Part shown: in pieces, positions 1-7,600 of the stretch
How positions within the stretch are numbered: position 1 is the first letter of the stretch
Layout: each line of letters opens with the position of its first letter
NCBI RefSeq assembly: GCF_039522365.1
Contig: NZ_BAAADJ010000022.1
Span: forward strand, 1-64,000
Reading direction: 5' to 3'
Length of the DNA stretch: 64,000 bases
From: Bacillus carboniphilus
Lineage (GTDB): Bacteria > Bacillota > Bacilli > Bacillales > JC228
Made by a program: the position numbers and the translations under genes
The notes under the pieces: generated by a model
Database searches by the model: none
What the model saw: only the letters and a program-made list of their open reading frames with translations
What the model was told of the DNA's origin: nothing

Positions 1-66
1 GAAATGTACCCGGAGTACTATAAAGGGGTACATGGGAAAGAGTACAAGTTATCGGACATCCACTAG
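1..66 (+). CDS. C-terminal end of an upstream gene (possibly YlbP-type N-acetyltransferase)
   Basis: Frame 1 is open from the first base and ends at a TAG at 64-66, leaving 21 C-terminal residues rich in Tyr and Lys. A strong terminator follows within about 10 bases, as expected at the end of a real gene. In Bacillus the gene just upstream of panE is ylbP, an uncharacterised GNAT-family acetyltransferase, and this tail would fit. The identification rests on gene order and is inference; the fragment is too short to show a domain. Confidence 0.45.
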   Translation, partial: EMYPEYYKGVHGKEYKLSDIH

Positions 67-76
67 ACAAAAAAGG

Positions 77-101
77 ACCGGGCGGTTTTTGCCCGGTTTT
101 T
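77..101 (+). terminator. Rho-independent terminator
   Basis: A perfect 7-bp stem, ACCGGGC (77-83) with GCCCGGT (91-97), closes a 7-base loop and runs into a T tract. It separates the upstream gene from panE. Confidence 0.85.
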
Positions 102-124
102 CTTAGTTTTACATAAATGTATTT

Positions 125-155
125 TTGTACAAAGCTAGCTAAACTTTGGTAAAAT
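125..155 (+). promoter_or_regulatory. Probable sigma-A promoter for panE
   Basis: An extended -10 element, TG-G-TAAAAT (147-155), lies 33 bases before the panE start. A -35-like TTGTAC sits at 125-130 with a rather long 19-base spacer. The call relies on the extended -10. Confidence 0.5.
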
Positions 156-187
156 AGTAGGAAAAGTTTACAAATTGAGGGGATTTT

Positions 188-1066
188 ATGAAGGTAGCGA
201 TTATTGGAGGAGGGGCCATAGGCCTATTATTTGCTTCCTACTTATCCAAAAAGCATGAAGTGACCATCTATACCCGGACAAAAGAACAGGCGAAAATGCT
301 TCAAGAAAAAGGACTGTCACTTATCAACCAACAGGATGAAACTCAGATAATAAAGCTTTCATCTTTCCCCATGGATCAAATGAATCAGGTAGATTCCGAT
401 ATAGTCATTGTGGCTGTAAAGCAATATCATCTAAATGATTTAATGGATCATTTAAAATCCATCCGTAACTCTTCTTTATTATTTTTGCAAAACGGTATGT
501 CCCACTTATCTTATTTAGATACTCTTCCTGCAGAGTCGATTTTTGTAGGAGTTGTTGAACATGGTGCTCAGCGAATTGATCCAATAACAGTGAAACACAC
601 AGGTCTTGGAGTCACTCGATTCGGTCTTTGGAAAGGGGGACTATCCTTTGAAGAAGAAGAATTATCTGAAGAGGGCTTTCCATTTGTCTTACAAGCCAAT
701 CCTACCCTCATGTTAAAGGAAAAGTTGCTAGTGAATTGTGTCATTAATCCTTTAACCGCGTTGTTACAAGTTCCTAATGGACAACTAGTGGACAACCCAT
801 ATTACTATCAATTGTTTCAAGTGGTATTTGAAGAAGGGGTTCATGCTCTACATATGTCATCAAAGGAACAACTTTTTAATAAGGTTGAACAAATTTGTAG
901 AAAAACAGCACAAAACCATTCGTCGATGTTTAAAGATTTACAGGTTGGAAGAAAGACAGAAATTGAAGCCATTGTGGGGTCGGTACTAGAGGAAGCCAAA
1001 AAGAATAAAAGTAGAGTACCCACTTTGGAATTTCTTTACAACGCTATTAAAGGGAAGGAGGTATAA
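188..1066 (+). CDS. panE: 2-dehydropantoate 2-reductase (ketopantoate reductase)
   Basis: This cytosolic enzyme reduces 2-dehydropantoate to pantoate with NADPH, a step of pantothenate and CoA synthesis. The 292-residue protein opens with a Rossmann fold carrying the dinucleotide motif G7-x-G9-x-x-G12. The family K-x-x-x-N signature with the catalytic lysine is at about K179 to N183 (KLLVN). Length is normal for the family. The ATG at 188 is preceded by GAGGGG at good spacing. The next gene starts 5 bases after the stop, so the two are probably co-transcribed. It matches ylbQ by position. CoaBC, later in the same pathway, is also in this window (52878-54080). Confidence 0.9.
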   Translation: MKVAIIGGGAIGLLFASYLSKKHEVTIYTRTKEQAKMLQEKGLSLINQQDETQIIKLSSFPMDQMNQVDSDIVIVAVKQYHLNDLMDHLKSIRNSSLLFLQNGMSHLSYLDTLPAESIFVGVVEHGAQRIDPITVKHTGLGVTRFGLWKGGLSFEEEELSEEGFPFVLQANPTLMLKEKLLVNCVINPLTALLQVPNGQLVDNPYYYQLFQVVFEEGVHALHMSSKEQLFNKVEQICRKTAQNHSSMFKDLQVGRKTEIEAIVGSVLEEAKKNKSRVPTLEFLYNAIKGKEV

Positions 1067-1071
1067 TAGCA

Positions 1072-1461
1072 ATGACTCAATTCATTGCCACTCTATTAGC
1101 CATATTTATAGTGATTCCATTTTTATCATATCTTTTAGTTTTTACCTCAGTTAAATTTATCTCTGGAAATCATAAAAGAGCAGTGAAATCTGCCATTGAT
1201 TCCACCACGTTTTTTCTATTTGTATGTATTCAATTCATGATTGCGGAAATATGGGGTGGAGCGTTTATTTGGTTTTTCTATATCTTTATTTTAATTGTGG
1301 CTATACTCGCTTCTCTTTATCACTGGAGAAAGAAAGAGGAGATTCAGTATGGCCAGTTATTTAAAGGGGTTTGGCGTATCCATTTTTTTGTGTTTTTCGT
1401 CATGTACATTACATTCATGGTGTATGGAATGACTTCCAGTGTTATCGGCGCCATGTCTTGA
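1072..1461 (+). CDS. DUF3397 family membrane protein
   Basis: The 129-residue protein is very hydrophobic, with about four membrane segments (roughly 4-28, 43-60, 64-84 and 103-125) and a short basic, acidic loop near residue 87. It resembles the DUF3397 family, usually found between panE and bshC in Bacillaceae. Its function is unknown to me. AAGGAGG precedes the ATG at 1072, and translation is probably coupled to panE. Nothing in the sequence suggests catalysis. Confidence 0.7.
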   Translation: MTQFIATLLAIFIVIPFLSYLLVFTSVKFISGNHKRAVKSAIDSTTFFLFVCIQFMIAEIWGGAFIWFFYIFILIVAILASLYHWRKKEEIQYGQLFKGVWRIHFFVFFVMYITFMVYGMTSSVIGAMS

Positions 1462-1506
1462 TTTCATTGAACAATACATGCCTCTTTTTGTGATAAGCAA
1501 TTTTTT

Positions 1507-1534
1507 TTGATTTATGCATTTTCAGTGCTATACT
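1507..1534 (+). promoter_or_regulatory. Sigma-A promoter for bshC
   Basis: TTGATT (1507-1512) and TATACT (1529-1534) are separated by 16 bases and end 39 bases before the bshC start, inside the short gap after the DUF3397 gene. Confidence 0.65.
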
Positions 1535-1573
1535 CATTAAAGATGAAATTAGAACGAAAAGGAGCAAGTATTT

Positions 1574-3202
1574 ATGCAGATCTTCCGACATAACGGAATC
1601 GCCGGAAATCAATTGGCTCAAGATTATATTAACAAAACAGATACCATTCTCTCTCTTTTTCCATATCAGTATGGTAGCCATGATATGTTCAAAAAAAGAT
1701 GGGATTCCGTCATGAATCGCTCCTATCCTAGGCAAGAAGTTAGCGAAGCTATTCAATCATTTATGGAACCTTTCGGGTTAACCCCTGAAATTGAAAATTC
1801 CTTACATAAATTGAGAAACGCTGAATCCACAGTTATTATCGGTGGACAACAAGCTGGTTTTCTAAGCGGACCACTTTATACCATTCATAAAATTGTTGCG
1901 ATTATCAAGCAGGCTGCATCTGCAGAAAAAGAATTGGGTAAGCCGGTTGTTCCTATCTTTTGGATAGCTGGAGAGGATCATGACTACGAAGAAGTAAACC
2001 ACGTATTTATACGACAATCTAATAATTGGGATAAGAAGGTTTATCCAGAAAAAATACTTAAGAAGAAAATGGTCAGTGATATCACTTTCGATTCCGAGAC
2101 TTGTAAAGCTTGGGTTACAGAAATCTTGAAACAACTAGGAGAATCACCATATACACGAGGATTGCAAACTGAACTAAATCGATGTATAGAGCAAACTACT
2201 ACTATAACAGAGTTTTTCACCGCATTTATTCATACTTTATTCAAAGAATACGGTTTGCTTTTAATCGATGCCTGTCATCCTGTACTACGTAAGTTAGAAA
2301 TGCCATTATTTCAAAAGTTAGTAGAGGAAGGTCACCATATTGCAACAGATATTAGAAAAGACCAAGCTGAAATAGAAGAGTTGGGATACACCACAACTTT
2401 AGATTTAGACCCGAACACCATTCACATGTTTGTTACGGTGAATGGTGAGCGAGAGTTATTGTTATTTGATCAAGAGCAAGGTAAATATTATACAAAGAAC
2501 AGTAATTCCCAATGGACGAAAGAACAGTTAAATTCCCTTATTGAGGAATCGCCACATTATTTTAGTAATAATGTAGCAACTAGACCGATTTCTCAGGAAT
2601 GCCTGTTTCCGACACTTGGGTTTATTGGTGGGCCAGGTGAAATTGCATACTGGGCTGAACTAAGAGCCGTCTTCAACCGATTTGATTTGGATATGGCTCC
2701 TGTAATCCCAAGGTTGCAAATTACCTACTTAGAAAAAGGTATTATGAAGAAATTAGAAAAATATCAGGTTAAATATGAAACCGTTATTCAATCTGGAATT
2801 GGGAATTACAAAAAAGAGTACTTAGAAACCTTTGCTCCTACACATATTTTTCAATCTGTTGAAAATACGGCAAAAGAAATTAGAAAACAGTATGATGGTT
2901 TACTACACGATATTCGTTCTTACGATAAGGGCTTACTCCCCATTATCCATAAAAATGAGAAGTTTGTGTTGGATCAACTTCACTTTTTAGAAGAACATGT
3001 TTGGGGACAACTAGAAAAGAAGAATCAGAAAGTCCTTCAAGATTTAGATGAAATTGAAGCAGCTCTTCGCCCATTCAATGGTCTTCAAGAAAGAGTTTGG
3101 AATGTTTGCTATTTTATCAATCAATATGACTTTGATTGGTTCAAACAAATGATGTCACTTGAATTAGAATCAGGTGGGAACCATTATATAGTCAGTTTTT
3201 AG
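1574..3202 (+). CDS. bshC: Putative bacillithiol cysteine-adding enzyme BshC
   Basis: BshC is thought to add cysteine to glucosaminyl-malate, the last step of bacillithiol synthesis in Firmicutes. The 542-residue protein has the usual family length (about 540), a nucleotidylyltransferase-like N-terminal core (residues ~1-370, including GGQQAGFLSGP near residue 96 and WIAGEDHDYEEV near 134) and a C-terminal coiled-coil region (~380-500). The ATG at 1574 follows AAAAGGAGC. It has its own promoter and is followed by two terminators, so it looks monocistronic. Gene order (panE, bshC, mraZ) matches B. subtilis ylbQ-yllA-mraZ. Confidence 0.92.
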   Translation: MQIFRHNGIAGNQLAQDYINKTDTILSLFPYQYGSHDMFKKRWDSVMNRSYPRQEVSEAIQSFMEPFGLTPEIENSLHKLRNAESTVIIGGQQAGFLSGPLYTIHKIVAIIKQAASAEKELGKPVVPIFWIAGEDHDYEEVNHVFIRQSNNWDKKVYPEKILKKKMVSDITFDSETCKAWVTEILKQLGESPYTRGLQTELNRCIEQTTTITEFFTAFIHTLFKEYGLLLIDACHPVLRKLEMPLFQKLVEEGHHIATDIRKDQAEIEELGYTTTLDLDPNTIHMFVTVNGERELLLFDQEQGKYYTKNSNSQWTKEQLNSLIEESPHYFSNNVATRPISQECLFPTLGFIGGPGEIAYWAELRAVFNRFDLDMAPVIPRLQITYLEKGIMKKLEKYQVKYETVIQSGIGNYKKEYLETFAPTHIFQSVENTAKEIRKQYDGLLHDIRSYDKGLLPIIHKNEKFVLDQLHFLEEHVWGQLEKKNQKVLQDLDEIEAALRPFNGLQERVWNVCYFINQYDFDWFKQMMSLELESGGNHYIVSF

Positions 3203-3211
3203 ATTAAATAG

Positions 3212-3236
3212 AACCCGACATGTTTGTCGGGTTTTT
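3212..3236 (+). terminator. Terminator of bshC
   Basis: A 9-bp stem, AACCCGACA (3212-3220) with TGTCGGGTT (3225-3233), has a 4-base loop followed by T residues. Confidence 0.9.
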
Positions 3237-3261
3237 GTATGGACTTTCATATTTCAGCGGA

Positions 3262-3289
3262 AGACGACAATTTACTTTGTCGTCTTTTT
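3262..3289 (+). terminator. Second terminator in tandem, before mraZ
   Basis: A perfect 9-bp stem, AGACGACAA (3262-3270) with TTGTCGTCT (3277-3285), runs into a T tract only 26 bases after the bshC terminator. The pair insulates the dcw operon from upstream transcription. Confidence 0.85.
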
Positions 3290-3383
3290 GTATGTTTGCT
3301 GATATAAAGCGAAGAGTGGTGAAAAATAGAGAACGGTTTTTAGAGGGATTATACATATGTAATCGAATAGTAAAAAAAAACAG

Positions 3384-3407
3384 GTGGTGGAAAGTGGGGG
3401 ATTGTGG
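3384..3407 (+). promoter_or_regulatory. Candidate MraZ operator: GTGG repeated at exact 10-bp spacing
   Basis: GTGG occurs at 3384, 3394 and 3404, one per helical turn. A further GTGGGG at 3425 overlaps the mraZ ribosome-binding region. MraZ proteins are known to bind direct repeats with a TGGG/GTGG core and 10-bp periodicity upstream of their own gene, so this is probably the autoregulatory site. No convincing -35/-10 pair is visible; TATACA at 3350-3355 is a weak -10 candidate. Confidence 0.65.
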
Positions 3408-3439
3408 TACATTAAGGTTAGAAAGTGGGGGTAGCGGGT

Positions 3440-3871
3440 ATGTTCATGGGGGAATTCCAACATAACATTGATCAAAAAGGAAGAATTATCGTTCCGGCTC
3501 GTTTCCGTGAGGACCTGGGCGAAGCCTTTGTGTTGACTAGAGGACTAGATCAATGTTTATTTGGTTATCCGTATGAAGAGTGGAAAACGATGGAGGAAAA
3601 AATGAAAGGACTCCCGTTGACTAAGAAAGATGCCCGTGCGTTTACACGTTTTTTCTTTTCTGGAGCCTCAGAGTGTGAAATCGATAAACAAGGTAGAATC
3701 AATATTCCTCAGAACCTTTTGCAGTATGCCCGTCTTGAAAAAGAGTGTGTCGTTGTCGGCGTTTCAAGTCGTATTGAGATTTGGAGTAAACCTGTTTGGG
3801 AAGAATATTTTGCAGCATCTGAAGATTCTTTCTCTGAAATTGCAGAGAATATGATTGATTTTGATATTTAA
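3440..3871 (+). CDS. mraZ: Transcriptional regulator MraZ
   Basis: MraZ is a ring-forming DNA-binding protein that controls the division/cell-wall operon starting at its own gene. The 143-residue protein has two AbrB-like swapped-hairpin halves, each with the family signature: DQKGRIIVP near residue 11 and DKQGRINIP near residue 85. I chose the ATG at 3440 over an in-frame GTG at 3425 because it gives the standard MFMGEF N-terminus and length and places the GTGGGGGT stretch as ribosome-binding site. It heads the dcw operon; rsmH follows after 46 bases. Confidence 0.95.
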   Translation: MFMGEFQHNIDQKGRIIVPARFREDLGEAFVLTRGLDQCLFGYPYEEWKTMEEKMKGLPLTKKDARAFTRFFFSGASECEIDKQGRINIPQNLLQYARLEKECVVVGVSSRIEIWSKPVWEEYFAASEDSFSEIAENMIDFDI

Positions 3872-3917
3872 ACCCACACTAAATATAAGTTTGTCATCAA
3901 GAATAGAAGGTGAATAC

Positions 3918-4853
3918 ATGTTTTCTCACAAAACAGTGCTACTACAAGAAGCAATAGATGGACTCAATATAAAAGAAAATGGAATATATGTGGACTGCAC
4001 ATTGGGCGGTGCAGGTCATTCAGAGGAAATTGCCAAGCGTTTATCTAGTGAAGGAAGGCTAGTAGCGTTTGACCAAGACCAAATGGCTTTAGATTTCGCA
4101 AAGGAAAAACTATCCCCATACAAAGATCGAGTTTTATTTGTTCAGAATAATTTTCGCTACATAAAGCAGGAATTAGCCGCTTTGGGAATAAGCCAGGTTG
4201 ATGGTGTTTTATATGACTTGGGTGTTTCTTCTCCTCAATTAGATACGCCAGAGAGAGGGTTCAGTTACCAGCATAATGCGCCTTTGGATATGAGGATGGA
4301 CCAAAGGCAAGAGCTATCTGCTTACACAGTTGTGAACGAATGGCCTATCGAAGATTTAATTCGAATATTTTTCCGTTACGGTGAAGAGAAATTTTCTAAA
4401 TCGATTGCCAGAAGAATTATTGAAGCAAGAGAGAAGGGGCCAATTGAGACAACTGACGATTTAGTCGACTTAATAAAGGCTGGTATTCCAGCACCGGCTA
4501 GAAGAAAAGGTGGACATCCTGCTAAGCGGGTATTTCAAGCCATCCGAATTGCCGTAAATGAAGAATTAGATGCTTTTGAAGATTCACTAGAGGCAGCCAT
4601 TGAACTGCTTAATCCAAAGGGACGAATTAGTGTTATAACATTCCATTCCTTAGAAGATCGGATATGTAAACGAATTTTTAAAGAATATAGTGAAGGACAA
4701 GAGATTCCAAAAGGGGTTCCAATCCTACCAGATGAAGAACCCAGTACGTTACGTCTTGTAAATCGGAAGCCAATTGTAGCTTCAGAGGAAGAACTTGAAG
4801 AAAACAACCGTGCCAGGTCTGCAAAATTACGAATTGCTGAAAAGAAATCATAA
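3918..4853 (+). CDS. rsmH: 16S rRNA (cytosine1402-N4)-methyltransferase
   Basis: RsmH (MraW) methylates N4 of C1402 in 16S rRNA with S-adenosylmethionine, tuning the ribosomal P site. The 311-residue length equals the usual family length. The SAM-binding loop is visible as TLGGAGHSE near residues 29-37, and the conserved LGVSSPQLD lies near 107. The ATG at 3918 has GAAGGTGA upstream and gives the standard MFSHKTVLL start. A longer in-frame reading from 3855 would overlap mraZ and is not supported. It is the second gene of the dcw operon. Confidence 0.95.
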   Translation: MFSHKTVLLQEAIDGLNIKENGIYVDCTLGGAGHSEEIAKRLSSEGRLVAFDQDQMALDFAKEKLSPYKDRVLFVQNNFRYIKQELAALGISQVDGVLYDLGVSSPQLDTPERGFSYQHNAPLDMRMDQRQELSAYTVVNEWPIEDLIRIFFRYGEEKFSKSIARRIIEAREKGPIETTDDLVDLIKAGIPAPARRKGGHPAKRVFQAIRIAVNEELDAFEDSLEAAIELLNPKGRISVITFHSLEDRICKRIFKEYSEGQEIPKGVPILPDEEPSTLRLVNRKPIVASEEELEENNRARSAKLRIAEKKS

Positions 4854-4870
4854 CGACTAGGAGGGCCAAT

Positions 4871-5233
4871 ATGAGTAACTTAGCACATAAATTACAGCAA
4901 CAGCCACAAAGACAAGTTCAAAAACAACCCGTTCCACAACCGAAAAAGATTCGTTTTAGTCAGCTAACACCAGGTGAGAAGTTTCTAGGCTTACTCTTTG
5001 CTTTGTTTATCACAGTTTTGTGTGTCAATATGGTTTCTAACTTTGCTACAACCTATCAGGTAAATAAAGAAATTCAGCAGCTTGAAACAGAAATCGCACA
5101 GCAAGAGCGGAAAAATCAGGATTTTGAGAATCAGGTAAGTGAACTTAGCCGCTATGAGCGAATTATGGCAAAAGCCAAAGAATTAGGATTAAAGCTTGAT
5201 GAAAACAATGTGAAGGTTGTGGAGGAACAGTAA
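4871..5233 (+). CDS. ftsL: Cell division protein FtsL
   Basis: FtsL is a bitopic divisome protein that pairs with DivIC and DivIB and helps activate septal synthesis by PBP2B/FtsW. The 120-residue protein has a basic, Gln-rich cytoplasmic tail (1-35), one membrane segment (about 38-58) and an extracytoplasmic coiled coil (~62-110). Sequence in this family is weakly conserved, so identity rests on this topology plus its fixed place between rsmH and pbpB. TAGGAGGG precedes the start. Its stop is one base before the pbpB start, and the end of ftsL supplies the pbpB ribosome-binding site. Confidence 0.9.
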   Translation: MSNLAHKLQQQPQRQVQKQPVPQPKKIRFSQLTPGEKFLGLLFALFITVLCVNMVSNFATTYQVNKEIQQLETEIAQQERKNQDFENQVSELSRYERIMAKAKELGLKLDENNVKVVEEQ

Positions 5234-5234
5234 A

Positions 5235-7475
5235 ATGGGACGTAAACAACCTTTTATGACAGCTGGAGCGGTTCTTCTCTTTTTTGGGTTTGGACTGCTC
5301 TTTTTGCTTTTAATTGGACGATTTGTGTTTATTCAATCGGTCGGTGAGGTACAAGGTAAGTCACTTGCTGAAGAGGCAGTTCAAAGGTATACGAAAAATA
5401 CTTCATTAGATTCGGCTAGAGGAAATATTTTGGATCGAAATGGTAATGTGATTGCGGAAAATACATCGAGTTTTAAGTTGATCGCGGTTATTTCTGAAAA
5501 AGCTTCAGAATATGTGGAAGATAAGGAAATGACAGCAAGAAAGCTTTCGGAATTTATCCCTATGACTGAACAGGAAATTCTGGCTCGATTAAATCCTGAA
5601 AGAGAAAATACATGGCAAGTGGAGTTTGGTACTGCCGGTTCAGCCATTTCGTTTAGTGAGAAAGAAGAAATTGATGCATTGGAGTTGCCTGGGATTGATT
5701 TAATCCGAGAACAACAACGATTCTATCCAAATGGTGTTTTTGCCTCTCATTTAGTGGGCTATTCTCAATTAACCCAGCTTGATGATGGTACCTATCAATC
5801 TCAAGGTCAGTTGGGTATTGAAAAAAGTTATGAGGAGTATCTACAAGGAGAAGATGGAACTCTAACATATGAAAGTGATATTTGGGGTATTCTCTTGCCT
5901 GAAGGTAATGAAGAAATGATTCCCCCAAAACACGGTAGTGATGTGTATTTAACATTAGATAAAAAGATTCAAACTTTCCTAGAAGATGCTATGTCTACTG
6001 TTCAGGAAGAGTATAATCCTAAACAAATGATCGCGATTGTGGCGGATCCGGATACAGGTGCTATTTTGGCTATGTCTCAACGTCCTACATTCCATCCACA
6101 AACAAGAGAAGGAATTAACCAAACTTGGCATAATTTTGCGATCGAGTCAGCTTTCGAACCAGGTTCAACAATGAAGGTGTTTACATTAGCTGCTGCGATT
6201 GAGGAAGGTGCCTTTCATCCGAACGATAAGTTCCAATCAGGGTCCCTCCAGATTGGTCCTGACCGAATCAATGACCATAACTGGGGGAAGGGTTGGGGAG
6301 AAATTACCTTTCTTGAAGGAGTCCAACGTTCATCTAACGTTGCTTTCGGAATATTAGCGAGAGATTATTTAGGCTACGAATCTTTTAGAAAATACTTAGA
6401 TGAGTTTGGATTTGGTAAACCGACCGGAATTGGACTTCCTGGAGAAACCACGGGGAAAATTCTATATAACTATGAAGTTGAAAAAATAACAACTGCATTT
6501 GGACAAGGCACAACATTAACGCCTATCCAACAGATTCAAGCTGCAACAGCTATTGCAAATGAAGGGAAAATGATGAAACCTTATGTTGTAGACAGAATCG
6601 TTGATGGGAATACAGGGGAAATCGTTGAGGAAACGGAACCTACAGTTGTAGGTGAACCGATTTCAAGTAAGACAGCCAAAGAAGTTTTAGACATTTTAGA
6701 AACGGTTGTTACAGCTGAAGAAGGAACTGGGAACCGATATAAGTTAGAGGGATACAGTGTTGCTGGTAAAACAGGAACAGCACAAATACCGGACCCAGGA
6801 AATGGATACTTAAAAGGCTATGATGATTTTGTTTATTCATTTTTGGGTATGGCCCCTAAAGATGATCCTAAACTGATTGTATATGTAGCGATCCAACAGC
6901 CTGAACTAGACGAAGAAATCTACGAAAGTGGAGCAGTACCGGTATCCATGATATTCAACCCTGTCATGAAAAATAGCTTACAATACTTGAATATCAAACC
7001 TAATAACTTACCAAAACCCAAAGCTGTGACCGTTCCTAACCTTGAAGGAGAAAACAGCGAAAATGCTAAGAATAAGCTTATAGATTTAGGGATTGATGTA
7101 ATCAGTGTAGGTACAGGAACAAAAGTGGTCCAGCAGGTGCCAATAGCTGGTACTAAGCTACTTCCTGGTGAAAAAGTGATTCTAAAGTTAGATGGAGACA
7201 CTACGGTTCCTGATATGACAAGCTGGTCCTTACAGGATGTCATGAAGTTTATTAAGGTAAGTGGGATCCAGTTAAATTCAGCTGGTAGTGGATATGTAAT
7301 TAGACAAAGTATTGCTCCAGGCTCTACTCTAAGTGATAGTGATATTTTAGTTGTAGAATTAGAGCCGCCGGCTGTAACATTTGAAAAAAAGAATGCACCA
7401 GTTGAAGAGGATGAATCTGAAATTTTAGATGAAGAAGAATCCGAAGAAACACTGGAGGCTGTGGCCGGAACTTAA
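5235..7475 (+). CDS. pbpB: Penicillin-binding protein 2B, divisome transpeptidase
   Basis: This class B PBP cross-links peptidoglycan at the division septum. The 746-residue protein has an N-terminal membrane anchor (about 11-33), a dimerisation domain, and a transpeptidase domain with all three active-site motifs: S311-T-M-K314, S366-S-N368 and K512-T-G514. Two C-terminal PASTA repeats (about 597-710) and an acidic tail (EEDESE and on) follow. The ATG at 5235 has GGAGG at 5221-5225; an in-frame ATG at 5217 would precede that site. A terminator follows, so the first dcw transcript probably ends here, with spoVD separately expressed. Confidence 0.95.
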   Translation: MGRKQPFMTAGAVLLFFGFGLLFLLLIGRFVFIQSVGEVQGKSLAEEAVQRYTKNTSLDSARGNILDRNGNVIAENTSSFKLIAVISEKASEYVEDKEMTARKLSEFIPMTEQEILARLNPERENTWQVEFGTAGSAISFSEKEEIDALELPGIDLIREQQRFYPNGVFASHLVGYSQLTQLDDGTYQSQGQLGIEKSYEEYLQGEDGTLTYESDIWGILLPEGNEEMIPPKHGSDVYLTLDKKIQTFLEDAMSTVQEEYNPKQMIAIVADPDTGAILAMSQRPTFHPQTREGINQTWHNFAIESAFEPGSTMKVFTLAAAIEEGAFHPNDKFQSGSLQIGPDRINDHNWGKGWGEITFLEGVQRSSNVAFGILARDYLGYESFRKYLDEFGFGKPTGIGLPGETTGKILYNYEVEKITTAFGQGTTLTPIQQIQAATAIANEGKMMKPYVVDRIVDGNTGEIVEETEPTVVGEPISSKTAKEVLDILETVVTAEEGTGNRYKLEGYSVAGKTGTAQIPDPGNGYLKGYDDFVYSFLGMAPKDDPKLIVYVAIQQPELDEEIYESGAVPVSMIFNPVMKNSLQYLNIKPNNLPKPKAVTVPNLEGENSENAKNKLIDLGIDVISVGTGTKVVQQVPIAGTKLLPGEKVILKLDGDTTVPDMTSWSLQDVMKFIKVSGIQLNSAGSGYVIRQSIAPGSTLSDSDILVVELEPPAVTFEKKNAPVEEDESEILDEEESEETLEAVAGT

Positions 7476-7489
7476 CTTGATCAAGCACC

Positions 7490-7523
7490 CCCTTACAGTG
7501 TAATTGCTGTGAGGGTTTTTTTT
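7490..7523 (+). terminator. Terminator between pbpB and spoVD
   Basis: A 9-bp stem with one G-T pair, CCCTTACAG (7490-7498) with CTGTGAGGG (7507-7515), is followed by eight T residues. Confidence 0.85.
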
Positions 7524-7600
7524 ATGTCAGTTACAGTTCTACTTCTCCCGTGTACAAGCATATATTGGAACGAGCCTAAATTTGAGGAGGTTCTAATAAG

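Noticed and set aside
3220-3465. Small open frame spanning the terminators and mraZ leader
   Set aside because: It begins within the bshC terminator and covers the second terminator and the MraZ boxes; no gene signals.
7540-7570. Sigma-E promoter for spoVD
   Set aside because: CATATATT resembles the -10 element, but no -35 matching the sigma-E pattern is found at 13-15 bases. I left it out as a feature.
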